Part shown: positions 46,353-58,804 of the stretch, one piece after another
How the letters are laid out: the number at the start of each line of letters is the position of its first letter
Numbering within the stretch: position 1 is the first letter of the stretch
Source of the DNA: Muscardinus avellanarius
Lineage: Eukaryota; Chordata; Mammalia; Rodentia; Gliridae
Assembly (NCBI GenBank): GCA_963383645.1
Contig: OY726565.1
Location: forward strand, 24,488,466-24,552,465
Direction: 5' to 3'
DNA: 64,000 bases
Program-made: the position numbers and the translations under genes
Notes under the pieces: model-generated
The model's database searches: none
Seen by the model: the letters and a program-made list of their open reading frames with translations, nothing else
Told to the model about the DNA's origin: nothing

Positions 46353-47391
46353 CTGTTTATACTTGCTTGGGGGTTGGTGGCCAAGGTGGAGTGTGAGGAG
46401 CATTAGACTCCACTAAGAGGAATTGAATGAAAACCACTTTATTTCTGTACAGCTTTAAGAATTTAGGATTCTTACCTGGGGAAAAATATATTTCTTTTTT
46501 TATTTCTTCTTGTATTTTTAATGTAATATCTATTAACTAGACCCAATTCTGTTTTTATTCATATATTCTAATTTCCTTGTGTCCTGATGATGGAAAATGG
46601 ACATTTGTGGTTGCTACTGTATTTTTTGCCACAACTTTGTGATGCTACATTGATACACTAAAGACGGGAATTATTTTGTTTATTATACACCTATACAGCC
46701 TAATATATATTGAGGAACATTATCTGTCTGCAGTTGGACCAATTTGCCCTCAGTCTCTTATACAAAGATCCTTCTAATGATAATTATCAGTAAATACAGT
46801 GAAAAACAAAATCGTGTCTAAAGTCATAGCAGTTCATTTGCTTTTGGGTGGTTTTGCCATCATCTTCACAATCTTTTACAATAGGCTTTTGTATTTGAAT
46901 AATTATATGCAGTTACACTCCTGAATAGAAAAATTGTCACAAAAAAACAAATACTTTACAAGGGAAATGGTGGCAGCAAGGCTAATCTATAGCTGTGGCC
47001 TTTGGTAATGAGCATTGCTGGGAAACTTTTCAGAACCCCGCAGGGAAACTCATGTTTTTGTAAGAAAAAGGTCTCCAGCTGTTAAAACTGATAGAATTTC
47101 AGAAATGTCATAAGTTCAGTTTGCAGTATATTTGTAGGTTTTATAAGCAGAAAGGAAAAAAAAAAAAAACCTCTTTAATGTATTCCTTTAGAATCAAAAT
47201 TTCTCTATAATGAAGAACTATCAGTTTTAAGGAACTGAAAATAAGTTCAACATCCAAATACTCACTTGGGGGCTGCTACATGTAATAGGAATTGTTTTAA
47301 AAATATGCCATTTGTTACATGTTTAATTTCATCTGTTTGAAAACATTAGAGCCTCAGTAAAATCACTCAAGTGTTTTATTCAAGAAATACT

Positions 47392-47589
47392 TTTTTTTTT
47401 TTTTTTGGTGGTACTGGGGTGCCTGGAAACCCTTCTACCTCCGGGCTACACTCCCAGACCTATTTTATACTTTTTTATTTTTGGAAACAGGGTCTCTTAA
47501 GCCAGCGGGGATGGCTTTGAACCAGAGCGATCCTCCTGCCTCCGCCTCCCAAGCATGGGGATTACAAGCGTGCGCCACCACGCCCGGCC
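47392..47589 (-). mobile_element. B1-dID SINE, 'ttcctggaaac' type variant
   Basis: Poly(T), ggtggtactggggtgcctgg, to gccaccacgcccggcc. The flank caagaaatac / caagaaacac repeats on both sides. Confidence 0.95.
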
Positions 47590-47778
47590 AAGAAACACTT
47601 TTTGGTACCTCTAAACAGCTATAAGAAAGTCCTGAATAAGCATATGCACATCTCTGAATCTATGACTCAGGATGGAGTTAAGACTATGTCATCCTATCTG
47701 ATAATATCAAATACTTAGAGATTTGTGGTGAATCTGTGGCTTATTTTGTATAAGCACTTATTTAGGATATCCGAATTG

Positions 47779-47945
47779 GCTGGCACAGTGTTGCACACCT
47801 GTAATCTCAGTACTTGGGAGTCTGTTCGAGACCATTCTCAACAACTGAGCAGGGACCTTCAGCAATTTAATGTGATTATGTTTCAAAATAAAAAATAGAA
47901 GGGGCTTGGGCTCAGAGGTAGATTGCTACTTGGTTCAATCTTGTG
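47779..47945 (+). mobile_element. B1-dID SINE (diverged)
   Basis: ggctggcacagtgttgcaca to tacttggttcaatc; B1 shortened. Confidence 0.8.
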
Positions 47946-48030
47946 TATGTGTGTGTGTACATATATACATACATATATACACACATATATACATACATAT
48001 ATACGTGTGTATATATGTATGTATATATAG
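47946..48030. repeat. (TATACA/TGTATA)n microsatellite
   Basis: Alternating pyrimidine-purine tract with partial inverted symmetry, in the tail position of the SINE at 47779. Confidence 0.9.
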
Positions 48031-48502
48031 AGAGGAGGAAGGCAAAAATATTTTGCACTTTAAGAAAAGTTAAATTCTAAAACAAATGTCCAAATATGAT
48101 CATAATTAGAACTCAAGGTTGGTTGAGAATTGCTTATATACATTGATAATTACTTTTAATGTTAAAATAAATATAAAATAATATATGTTTTAAATGCTTT
48201 AGGTCTAATTTATAACTACAATGTCAGTGTTTTTAACAAGTTAAAAGCCCTTATAATCAGTATTATCATCTCTTGCCTTTAAAGCATTCTGTACATCTTG
48301 TGAATGCATGAATATGTTTTGAGAAAAATAACTTAATATGTCATAAAAGACAAAACATAGCCATCTCTCTGTCTTTAAGTCAACCCACCATGGATGAAAT
48401 CTAAGATACATTAACTTTATATCATATTTTGTTTTTTGCTATACCAAACAATATTGAGTTGCACAAATGGTTTTCTCCGTGGGTTATTAGACCATGGACA
48501 TA

Positions 48503-48721
48503 AGCTGGATGTAGTGGCGCACGCTTGTAATCCCAGCATTCAGGAGGCTGAGACCGGAAGACTGCAGTTCAGGGACAGCCTCAGCTGTTTAGTGAGGCCC
48601 TCTGCAATTCAGTGAGACCCGGTTTCAAAATAAAGAATAAAAAATAGGGCAGGGGGTGTAGCTCGGAGGTCGAATGCCCCTGGGTTCGACCCGCAAAAAA
48701 AAAAAAAAAAAAAAAAAAAAA
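48503..48721 (+). mobile_element. B1-dID SINE, 'cgggtctgggg' type
   Basis: agctggatgtagtggcgcac to ccctgggttcgacccgc and a poly(A) tail. The duplication agaccatggacataa (before) / agaccacggacataa (after) is almost perfect; this is a young copy. Confidence 0.95.
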
Positions 48722-49098
48722 GACCACGGACATAATATGTTATTTCAATTGCTCTTTTATTTTAAATCTGTCGTATATTGGCTGCTTCTCAATTTTTCTA
48801 ATCAACCACATATGAAGATCCCAACAAGTAAATTTTAAACATAATAGTGTGTCTAAGACTTTACACATAACATTTTCTATTTGTGGTTGTTAAATTTTCT
48901 TAAAAGGGAGAAATTTTGAAGTTGCTTAACTAGAAAAATTTCAGAAATAATTATGATGTGGACACTCTGTTCAACAGAAAGTCTAAAATTATGGTTAATT
49001 GCAGGTCTAATTTATCTTTATTAAAATGAAGCTCCCACAGACACTACTTTGCTATGACTTTCTTCAGTTCACTGTCTAGAAAGAGACGGAGCTCAGTC

Positions 49099-49275
49099 TT
49101 TTTTTTTTTTTTTTTTTTTTTTGTCCATCCCAAGCTACACCCCACACCCTTTTTATTTTATTTTTAATTTTTGTAACAGGGTCTTGCTTAGTTGCTGAGG
49201 CTGACCTTGAGGCTTAATTCTTTTATCTCAGCCTGCCAAGTGCTGAGATTACAGGCATATGCCATGCCTTGCTGG
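49099..49275 (-). mobile_element. B1-dID SINE
   Basis: Poly(T) at 49099-49122, degraded dID, and B1 ending gccatgccttgct. Confidence 0.87.
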
Positions 49276-49869
49276 AATTCAGTCTATATACTAACTCATT
49301 CAGAAGCATCACTGGCATGAGTACGTGTTTTTCAGGCTAGCATTGATAACTATAGGAAATGAAAATCCTTTTTCCCATTTATCTGCTATATTTATAATTC
49401 ATAATTGGTTATGGTACAGAAAAAAATTAGTTTCCTTCCAAAAATCATAAGGGTGAGAATGGAGGTTTTTGCCTGATACTATCTAAATGACTTCTGCAAC
49501 CAACCCAAGGGAGTGAGGACCTGAGTGGACCGCTGCTTCTCTGAAGGCAGCAGCATTCCTGCGCAGCCCAGCACTGGCAGCACTCTCTGAAGCGCCAGCA
49601 GTCCAGCAAGCCCTACTTGCTACATGTGCAAGTCTTGTATATGTTAATTTTACGCTTAGAAACCCAGACCTGTTTTTAAAACCTGAAGCCCTTTAATTTT
49701 CAAGTCTATCTTTATATGTGTGGATCACTTGACTACTTTAGATCAATTAAGGGAGGTTTCATGGAGAAATGGAATTTCAGGCAAATTAAATGCTAAGGGC
49801 GATCTATGTAAGTCTCACGGGAATTCATAAGCTGTAGGGAGGAAGGGAGTCTTTTTAGCTTCATTCAAA

Positions 49870-49965
49870 CTCCTCCCTTTACAAATGAGGAAACTGAGAC
49901 ATAAAAGTGTAATCAAAGCAAATAAGTCATACAGAGTTGGAACAGAAAATCAGCTTTTCCAGTTA
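49870..49965 (-). repeat. MIR SINE remnant
   Basis: acaaatgaggaaactgagac is the classic complement of the MIR core. Confidence 0.65.
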
Positions 49966-51088
49966 CTTGATATTCAGGTGAGTCTCATTTAGATGTCTGT
50001 GGTTTTAATTTAAAACCATATACATATTTTTACATCTCATAGCAAGCAGTTCAACTTGAGTCAATTCGTAAAGGATGCAAGGACAGGATGCTCTCATCCA
50101 TGAATGGCACATATTTTTTATGGGACATATTTTTCTATCTTTATTCATTGCTTATACTCATTTTTTATCAAATAAAAGATAGACACTAAGGGGAAACTAT
50201 ATCCAATTACAATTTCTTGGAAAATCCAATTTGTAAAGTGGAGAGGAATCTCTCTAGGGAAATTTATTTCACTTGAAGCACAAAAGTTAAGTATAACTAG
50301 GGTATCTGTGATCTACAAACTAAGATTTATACCTAGAAACTGTGATGACTATTTCAAGCCCAGCAGGGCCTTACTTTCTTGTGCTAAAAACTGTCAGTGT
50401 GATTGGTCTTAACTTAAATCTTAAAAAATCCATTTTTTCTCACTATTCTTCTGATTTTATTACTGTATCTTCTTAACTATAGTTTTATTATTTCAAAAAT
50501 TCCTCTTTGTACTACACCATCATTCTTTACAAAGCCATTCTTTTCCTGCTGGCTTTGCTTTGGGATTTGTGCAATAACTAGAGTATTTTGTTATCACAAT
50601 CCTGTTGGTACTTACTGCTCATACTGTCTCTTTATGCTGCTTGGACGCACACTTTCATTCTCGTTCTATGTCTTCTTGCAAGTGCATCTATTGATACCCC
50701 TGATTGCCACCAGGTTCTTCTACAGAATGCAGCACAGAGCAACAGCGGTAACTGTGATAAGAATTCTACTGAAAACACACCTTTACATGGTTTCCGGGAT
50801 GGGGGCGGGTGTTTCTAAATTAGCTGTCCTACAATGTTCTTAGGGTCTTGATAATTATTTATTTATTTTTGGTACTTTATTGATGCATTAAGTTTCTGAA
50901 AGGTCTGAATCATTCCTCAAGAAACATGGTCCCATTGATTTTTTTTTCCCTCCTAGTAATATCACTATCCAAAGTATAATAAGCCCTCTCTCTATCATCT
51001 ATCTTTCCTCCCCTCTTCCTATCTCTTACTGAAGTTCAGATAATAGCATTTCACCAGGAACAAATAAACTGGAACATTGTCTTATATG

Positions 51089-51182
51089 GTGATTCTCAAC
51101 CCTGGCTGCTTATCAGAATCATCCCTAGAGCTTTTTAAAGCTGGGAATCCTGGGACTCAACCGTGAAATTGACTGGATTAGA
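51089..51182. mobile_element. hAT-type MITE relic
   Basis: tggtgattctcaaccctggc then tatcagaatcatccctagag and ctttttaaagct, typical of MER5/Charlie-derived elements. Confidence 0.55.
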
Positions 51183-51429
51183 ACATCTAAGGGTGAGCAA
51201 GAGTTGGAAAAGTCATGATAGTGACACAGATAGAATAGAGCCACACAGCATAATAGATCTTACAAAGTGAGGCGGGAATCAGCTTAGATGGGTCAATTGT
51301 CTCTATCGTAAACTGTAAAATACGTTTACAGAATGTCCCCTTTCCATTCGCCCAGCCACTCCCCAATCCCCACCCCCAAGTCCCACCCACAAAACCCTCT
51401 TCTTTATTAGTCTGAATAAAATTGACCTA

Positions 51430-51500
51430 ACATTCAATTTTGACAGCAACCTTGTGAGTTCTATTTTTGTCCTACATGTTCCAGATGGAGAAACTACCCA
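51430..51500 (-). repeat. MIR SINE remnant
   Basis: gcaaccttgtgagttctatt and ccagatggagaaacta. Confidence 0.45.
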
Positions 51501-52589
51501 ATTGTTACATTTTTCTTAAGAAGCCAAGTGTCTAAATTTGATTAAAATTTAACTTAATTATGAAAGCATATCTAAATTTAAGCTGACTTAGATGGAAAGT
51601 TAGCAAATTTTATCTTCTAAATTAAAGAAAAAATTTTGGTTCTACTTAAAAAAAAAAACCCCAAACACTATTTCTCTGTATGAGTATCTTTAAAATTTGA
51701 GGTTATTTTTTAAATCCTGAGGTTAATTTTTAAAATGGAAATTGCTCCTGGTCACTTTGTTTCTGGCTTTCCATTTCCCCCAAATGCTGTCTCCACATGT
51801 GTCCTGAAGCACATTTTCAATTAACTTACCAAACTTCTGATGGACTGTGATAAATGTCCTCCCTTCTCTTAAGGACCTGCTCATCTACAAGGCCAGTGGA
51901 GTTTGTTTCCTTGATTTCCTGCTCCTTTCCATGCGTATTATGTACATACGTACTAGCTAAAAACCATTACAGAAATAGTTCAAATTTCTTGAATTCTTTA
52001 GACAATATGTTAAGACAAATAAGAGCTTATAATAGCTTTCTTATAGTTTGTGGAGTATTGTTTTGCTTGGTTTTGGAAAGAGCAATTTTTCCATCAACAA
52101 GTTTTATTATTTCATTATTTTCTTCTGTTTGATTGTTTTGAAAAAGAAAAGAAAGCATGGTTCAGAGGTACTGTCATGAAACATTTACTGAATAATTCAA
52201 AAGTAATAACTAGATATTTGTGTATGTTTCTTTAAAGGACCATGAAGGATGTTGATTGTATCTTGATGGCAATAATGGGTAAAAGCCCAAATCTGACTGT
52301 GTTTGTATAGTTTTGTTTTTTAACTCAAATGAACCTGTGTTAGTTTTTCAATGTTTATGTGCATTTTGCAATATTGAGGAGGAACAGCCCGAAGTCTCTA
52401 GCATCTTTATAGTTATAGGTAGCAAATTCTCCCTTGAGGCCCAATCCACATTTCTGTCTCTTACAATCTTGGCAAAAAAGCCTACTCTTACCATATCAAT
52501 GATTTATTATAATAGAACATAAAAATTGTTCAAACTTGTTTGGGTATTAATCTGCTTACCATTTGAATGTTATGTTTTAATAATATACC

Positions 52590-52804
52590 TAATCTTTTTT
52601 TTTTTCAAGTCTGGGAATGGAACCCAGGGGCATTCGACCTTTGAGGTACACCTCCTGCCCTATTTTTTATTCTTTATTTTGAAACCGGGTCTCACTGAGT
52701 TGCAGAGGGCCTCACTAAGTAGCTGAGGCTGTCCGTGAAACACCATCCTCCAGGTCTCAGCCTCCTGAATGCTGGGATTATAAATGTGCGCCACCACGCC
52801 CGGC
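52590..52804 (-). mobile_element. B1-dID SINE, 'cgggtctgggg' type
   Basis: caagtctgggaatggaaccc to cgccaccacgcccggct; taatctttt occurs on both sides (about 52587 and 52806). Confidence 0.95.
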
Positions 52805-53447
52805 TTAATCTTTTCCTATTAGATAATTTAAAAAGCAACTTTATAGTGTGTTTGTGTACATACATACATCTATAAGTATAAGCAGTGTTATTGGGCATAT
52901 CAAATATTTATTTTATCTAGAAGTCAATTGAGGCTCAAAAATATTGTTCTATTAAAGTAAACTTTATTTTAAAGCTGAGTGAAATTTTATTTAAGTTTCA
53001 TTTAACTTTCAATGAGATTTGAATTAAGCAGTTTTTAACTGGGTTTGGGGTTCACATCATCATCATATCATAAGTGTCTAGTGCCTTTTGTATGGCCACT
53101 GGGTAGGAAATCATTGTTACTGTTGCCACCAGCCACTTTAACAACTATGAAATCTTGTATTGCTCTGAAAATCATGGCACAGAGATAATAATGCTACTTT
53201 TTAAAATAATAGATTCATCAATGAATTCTGGTTAACCACAAATGCATGCTCCTGATATACATTGAAATAGTGAATATAAAATATATTTAATTACAAAATA
53301 AGATATCAGTTTAAAATTATTTTTATTCAGATAGTAAATATAGAATTTAAAGATTTCTTTTACTGACCTTGAAAAGCATGTAGAATATTTTAGAGGTATG
53401 TTTTATTATTTTTCAACATTATGAGTCTTATTAAAATAATATTCTAT

Positions 53448-53496
53448 TTTTTTGGTGGTGGTACTGGGGTTCCTGGAAACCCTTCTCTGGGCTTTA
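53448..53496 (-). mobile_element. B1-dID SINE tail end, 'ttcctggaaac' type, truncated
   Basis: ggtggtactggggttcctgg aaacccttctctgggc only; the rest is lost at the junction with the next SINE. Confidence 0.8.
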
Positions 53497-53751
53497 TTAA
53501 TTAATTAATTTATTAATTTATTAATTAATTTATTTATTGCGGGCCTGGGGATGGAACCCAGGGGCATTCAACCTCCGAGCTACACTCCCTACCCTATTTT
53601 TTATTCTTTTTTTGAAACAGGGTCTCACACTTTATTTTGAAACAGTTGTGGAGGGCCTCACTAAGTAGCTGAGACTGTCTGCAAACCACGATCCTCTGGT
53701 CTCAGACTCCTGAATGCTAGGATTACAAGCGTGGGCCACCATACCCGGCTT
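53495..53751 (-). mobile_element. B1-dID SINE, 'cgggcctgggg' type, with internal duplication
   Basis: (TTAA/TTTA)n tail, gcgggcctggggatggaacc, then the linker motif gaaacagggtctcac followed by a second tttattttgaaacag, and B1 ending ccaccatacccggct. The linker is partially duplicated at about 53605-53648. The flank ttattaaaataatattct recurs before 53448 and after 53751, bracketing both SINE pieces. Confidence 0.9.
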
Positions 53752-54934
53752 ATTATTAAAATAATATTCTAACATAAGGATTTAAAGAGGATAGCAATAG
53801 TATTTGGAAATCTGTCATGTCATTTTTTCAATATGTTTTCATAATTATAATTTTAAAATCCAAGTTTATAATAGAAATATCTGAAAGCTGAGTAATGACT
53901 GCAGCTTATTTTGTCGAACCTTATTATTAAGCTAAATTCTCTTGAAAAACCTTCTTTTCAGATAGGGAGGAGGTCAGGCCCAATGTATTACATTAAACAG
54001 TTATGACATCATATCCAGTTGAATTTATTGCTATTTCTACTTGACATCTCTCTCAGCAATTGCTGTTTTGACAAGATGACCCCACCCACTAACGTTTTTA
54101 GGCAGCCACTGGGATGATTTGCTTTGAGACTCCTCAGGCATTTTGTGTCCACACTCAATTATTGACACATCCTGGTCTGGGGGCCAGGACCTTTTATTTC
54201 TTGGATTTTAAAGCCCCTTACTCTCAGCATGCAGGAAGTTCTTTGGATAGAAACTTTATATTGATTTTCTGAGCAATTAATAAAGCAATTTAACCTTGCT
54301 CTTCTGTCATACCTGATTGCTCTCATTAGAGAAAAGCTTCTCTTCACCTTGACTTTACCAGTATTTATCTGTATTACCTACTCCTAAAATGGGCTGTGCA
54401 GGGACTAGGGGTGTCAGTGAAGCTTTTCCTCTGTAGAACACGATTAGCTAATGATCATGAAGTTCTTTTCAGTTCAGATGTTTCACGTGTGCAGATTGAA
54501 CGACTGGTCCTGAATTTCTGACTATTTGAACTCACCATCATCCTCATAATATTGTTCTTTTTAAATTTTTTTATTGGTGCAATGTATTCATACATAATAA
54601 TGGTATAAAGAAATTACTTTTGTAGACATACATGCACACATCGCCCAGTTAGCCCCTACCCGATCCCCACCCCGTTCCCTCCCCATCCCTCCTTCCCATG
54701 CTTGGCTTAGTGGTTGACATCTAGTTTTATAGCAATTTATCCAATATTAAATATGATAATCTCACAAAACAGTTTCATTTGTCTGATACCAAGCTTTTAA
54801 TGACTAAAAGATAACAGTTCAATATTTCTTTTTGCTTTCTTTCTTACCAGAGAATATTTTTTTCTTTTCTTTTTTTTCTTAGGTGAAGCTATCATACATT
54901 TATTTATTTATTTATTTTTCAGAAAAATCTATCT

Positions 54935-55415
54935 TGATATGGAATATGGACTCTAGATACCCAAAACAATCTCAAAGAAGAACAAAGCTAGAAGATTTAT
55001 ATTTTCTGATTTCAAGCCATATAAAGCTACAATAATTGAAACAGTGTAGTACTGTTCCAGAGGCAGATATATAAACCATTGGAGTTAAATAAAAGCCTAG
55101 AGATAAATTCTTCCATATATTGTCAAGTTATTTTTGACAAGGTTTCCACGAACATTTGGTGGAGGAAATAATAATCTTTTAACTAAATATTGTTGAAAAA
55201 TAATAATTACATGAAAAATAATAAAATTGGAGCCTTACCTAACATATTTACAAATATTAACTCAAAATAGATAAAAGACCTAAGTATAAATCTTAATACT
55301 ACAAACTTTTAGAAGAAAATCTGGGTCATAAAACCTCACAACATTGAAATTGGCAGTGATTTCTTGGATATGATTTTAATGGTGCAGGCAACAAAAGGGT
55401 AAACAAACTCCCTAA
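54935..55415 (+). mobile_element. Inverted L1 ORF2 segment inside composite copy 2
   Basis: Reads in L1 ORF2 sense on the + strand (the element itself is on -), ending ggcaacaaaagggtaaacaa then an A-rich stretch at about 55410-55432. It aligns by eye with 12200-12675 of copy 1, including both edges, so the inversion predates the two insertions. Confidence 0.85.
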
Positions 55416-55631
55416 AAAATAAAAAAAAAAGTATTGTATATCCAAAGACAATGTAAACAGAGTTAAAAGTTACTGATAGAATGGGATAAAATATTTCCAA
55501 ATGCTATATCTGAAGGTATATTAATATTCCTACTAGAAATCCTAAAGATTAGCAACAATAAAAGCAAACAATACAATTTAGAGATAGGTAAAAGACTAAC
55601 ATAAATAATGAATCTCCACAGATAACCAATC

Positions 55632-56550
55632 TTAGTTGTCTGTTGGATGGAAAATCTTGTTTCTTTGGTTCTGGTGTGAGTGTTACCTATTTCTTCTTTG
55701 TAGTTAAGCTCTTTGACTATTTTCTCTAGCGCTGGTTTTGAAGACATAAATTCCTTCAGTTTCTGTTTGTCATGGAAGCTTCTTATTTCCCCATCTAATT
55801 TGATAGAAAGTTTTGCTGGGTAGGAAATTTTTGGCTGGAAGTTGTTTTCTTTCAGAGTTTGGAATATGTTACTCCAAGCCCTTCTGGCTCTCATGACCTG
55901 GTTTGGGAAGTCTGGAGTGATTCTAATTGGTTTGCCTCTGAATGTCACTTGGCCCTTTGTTTTTGTTGCCTTTAAGATTTTCTGCTTGGCTTCCACATTG
56001 GTCATTTTGACAATTATGTGGCGTGGGGATCCTCTTCTCTGATCCTCTCTAACGGGAGTTCTATAAGTTTTCTGGACCTGTGTATCGACCTCTTGCTCTA
56101 TGTTTGGAAAATTTTCTGCTATTATTTCCTTGAAAAGATTGTTAATCCCTTTGGTTTTACCTTCTTTTCTGTCCTCTATTCCAATTATTCTTATGTTAGC
56201 TCTCTTAAAATGGGCCCATATTTCTTCAATGTCAGATGTCTGCTGTCGGATTTTTTTTTCTAAATTAGAAACTATGCGTTCATTTTTTGAATAACATCTT
56301 CTAAGAGTGAGATTCTATTCTCCATGTGGTCTAATCGATTGTTTGTACTTTGAATTGAGGCCTTTACTTCATTAATTGCATCCTTTATCTCTCTTTGGCT
56401 CTCTCTGAATTCTTTTCAAAACACCTCAATTATTTCTACAGTTATTTTCCTGATTTGATCTTCTAGAAATCTCTGCATTTCTGTTTTATCTGGTTCTGAT
56501 GTTGTGGGGTTGTGGGCATTCATTGCTCCATTGTTATTCCTCTTTCCCAT
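55632..56550 (-). pseudogene. L1 ORF1 pseudogene in composite copy 2
   Basis: Start codon at 56550-56548 and stop at 55634-55632 match copy 1, but the frame is broken. An early in-frame TGA stands where copy 1 has CGA (after EIIEV, about codon 45), a frame disturbance occurs near 56290, and an extra base near 55678 shifts the last codons into the 3' UTR. The C-terminal part (55640-56005) remains very similar to copy 1 (for example FRGKPIRITPDF, MRARRAW, YPAKLS), which indicates modest age. Confidence 0.9.
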
Positions 56551-56659
56551 GATTTTGGAAGTTTGTGCCTTCTCTGATAATATTGTTCTTATACCCAGCA
56601 CTTTTGAGCTTTAATTTCTGCAAGACACTCTACTAAACCTTTTGCATAAACAATCGCCT

Positions 56660-56790
56660 TTACTCCCTGAAACAGCCCATTAATATAGGCTCCTGTATTT
56701 CCTCTCGGTTTAAAAACAAAACTGCAACCTACAAATGTTACATATCTTGCCCTAAATCACACAGCTAATACAAGGCAGAATCAATTATTG
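56660..56790 (-). repeat. MIR SINE remnant
   Basis: cttgccctaaatcacacagc with tatttcctctcggtttaaa fits a diverged MIR. Confidence 0.5.
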
Positions 56791-57499
56791 AATTTAGGTT
56801 TGTAATTCAGGAAACAATATCTTCAGCTACAATAGTGCATACAGGTGTTTTTCAGAATGAAATCTAAATGCAGATTTCACTGAATGCAGGTCTTCCTTGA
56901 GATTTCACTTAAGATAAAAATATTAAAAATCTTGATCACTTAAAATGTTTTCAACATAAAAAATTCATCTCAAAATGCAAGTTCCTTCTATAATCTGAAT
57001 TAAACTGATATGCGTGTTTTGATAAAGTAGTTTACACTTGTAGTTATGCATTCAAATTAGCTATATTTCAAGTGGTTCTCTTAATCAGAATTTGAATTTC
57101 ATAAAAGTGTAATCTATCAAGTAATTTTTGCACTTCTTTAGTTGGCATTGAGCTTGATAATTCTGAACACTAAACAATTTATATTTCAAGAAATATCATG
57201 ACTGATGTGCACACAGAAATAATCATTTGATAGCATATAATTTTACAGAAAAGGACCAAGAACTTGACCAAGGAGTAAAATGCATTATTACCACAAGGTT
57301 TTGTTGAGTTTTTAGGTCACATTCTTCATAGTTTAAGTATATCAAAGAAGATTTCCTAAATAATAATTTCTTTATGAAATTTACAAACAAATTAATTAGA
57401 GAAGCTACATTTTACTTCAGTTTCCTGCAAATTTCTTCTTTCACCAAATATTAGAAATATCTGTAGTATTAAATCACTGTAAAATTAAAGATTTAAACA

Positions 57500-57960
57500 C
57501 AATTTTGATAATTAAGGGACAGTTTTCTGTAGCACAGAGATAGAAAGTGCAATGTTTCTCAACGTTACACTCTGCCTCACAAGAGCCACACGCACGGCTC
57601 TGCCAGTTTGGGGAGTTTTTGATGGACTTATTGCCTTTAATGCGCATGGTTGTCCTACTATGGCTGACATTTTGCTATTAGACTTCCAGCAGTGAATTCT
57701 TGTCAAAGAGGGTTTTAGATCACCAGGATTTTCATGATTAGAGGTTTTTGATACAGAATGTCAAGTACATTCATCAGTTAAATGAATTAGTTGTAAATGA
57801 GCATACTGTCAGTAACACAGCAACAAGAATGTCTGTCACAGAAAAATCCTTGGGATTTGGAAAATTGTCTGCACTCTTATAAACATCAGTGCTTATTTAG
57901 CTAAAGTGTTTGTCTGGTGAACTTTAGAGGGCTGTTTCAAGGGTAGACTTGTGAGCATGA
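57500..57960. other. Unique intronic block with CpGs, possible conserved element
   Basis: No repeat recognised. The part at 57560-57650 holds several CpGs (aacgtt, cacgcacgg, atgcgcatg) in an otherwise CpG-poor intron. A + frame is open from about 57560 to a TGA near 57694 but has no recognised motif. It could be a regulatory element or an old retrocopy. Confidence 0.25.
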
Positions 57961-57976
57961 TTTAAATGAATTATTC

Positions 57977-58170
57977 GATTTTTTTTTTTTTTTTTTTGGT
58001 GGTACTGGGGATGGAACCTTCTACCTCCGGCCTGTACTCCCAGACCTATTTTATACTTTTATTTGGAAACAGGGTCTCCTAAGCCAGCTGAGGCTGGCTT
58101 CAAACCTGTGCGATCCTCCTGTCTCAGCCTCCCAAGCGCAGGGATTACAAGCGTGCGCCACCACACCCAA
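57977..58170 (-). mobile_element. B1-dID SINE
   Basis: Poly(T), ggtggtactggggatggaac with a short deletion in dID, to cgccaccacaccc. The flank aatgaattattcga / aatgaattatttga repeats on both sides. Confidence 0.94.
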
Positions 58171-58360
58171 TGAATTATTTGAATTTTTATAAAATATCTA
58201 CCAATCTGTAGGACTTCTATATTAAGAAAATAAACCTACATATTATTTTGAAAGAAGCTATGAAAATAACCAAATCATTTTTTTAAGGGAAATAGAGCTG
58301 ATGCATATACCTTATTGAGGAGGAGCTTAATCATGTCCATCAAACACTAGTCCAGCAATT

Positions 58361-58563
58361 TTGTGGTACTGGGGATAGAATCCAGGGGCCTTCTGCCTCC
58401 GGGCTATACTCCCAGACCTATTTTATATTTTATTTGGAAACAGGCTCTCACTATGTTGCTGAGAGCCTCACTAAGTAGCTGAGGCTGGCTTCGAACCTGT
58501 GTGATCCTCCTGTCTCAGCCTCCCAAGTACTGGTATTACAAGCATGTGCCACCACGTCTGGCT
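58361..58563 (-). mobile_element. B1-dID SINE
   Basis: tttgtggtactggggataga to gccaccacgtctggct. Confidence 0.92.
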
Positions 58564-58587
58564 TAATTATTATTTATTCACTTTCTT

Positions 58588-58691
58588 TTTAGACAAAGTC
58601 TCACTAAATTGCTGAGTCTTACATCAAACTTGTGATCCTCCTGCTCAACCTCTCAAGTTCTGGGATTATAGTTGCATGCCCTAGTGCCTGG
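58588..58691 (-). mobile_element. B1 monomer (old)
   Basis: ttagacaaagtctcactaaa to ccctagtgcctggc; B1 only. Confidence 0.75.
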
Positions 58692-58804
58692 CAAGTTCCT
58701 TTAATTTTAATACGCTATTTTTAATATGGTTTTATATTTCAAGCCAGAACATCATGAAAAATATATCACCTAATTTGTTTCAAGTTATAAATATAAACAC
58801 ATTA

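Larger units (their letters stand above)
54560..56576 (-). mobile_element. Composite ORF1-only L1, copy 2 (5'-truncated)
   Basis: Same architecture as copy 1 on the opposite strand. The A-rich 3' end is at 54560-54575, the sense 3' UTR to about 54930, the inverted ORF2 segment at about 54935-55415, and ORF1 remains at 55632-56550; the element stops at 56576 just before the ORF1 start. A 14-bp target-site duplication, ataatattgttctt, flanks it (54546-54559 and 56577-56590), so the whole unit entered by target-primed reverse transcription. It is colinear with copy 1 through the inverted block, including the sequence following the ORF1 stop. Confidence 0.9.

Noticed and set aside
47946..48030. 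Direct-repeat array resembling a CRISPR or satellite
   Set aside because: Simple TATACA/TGTATA microsatellite in a eukaryotic intron; no spacers.
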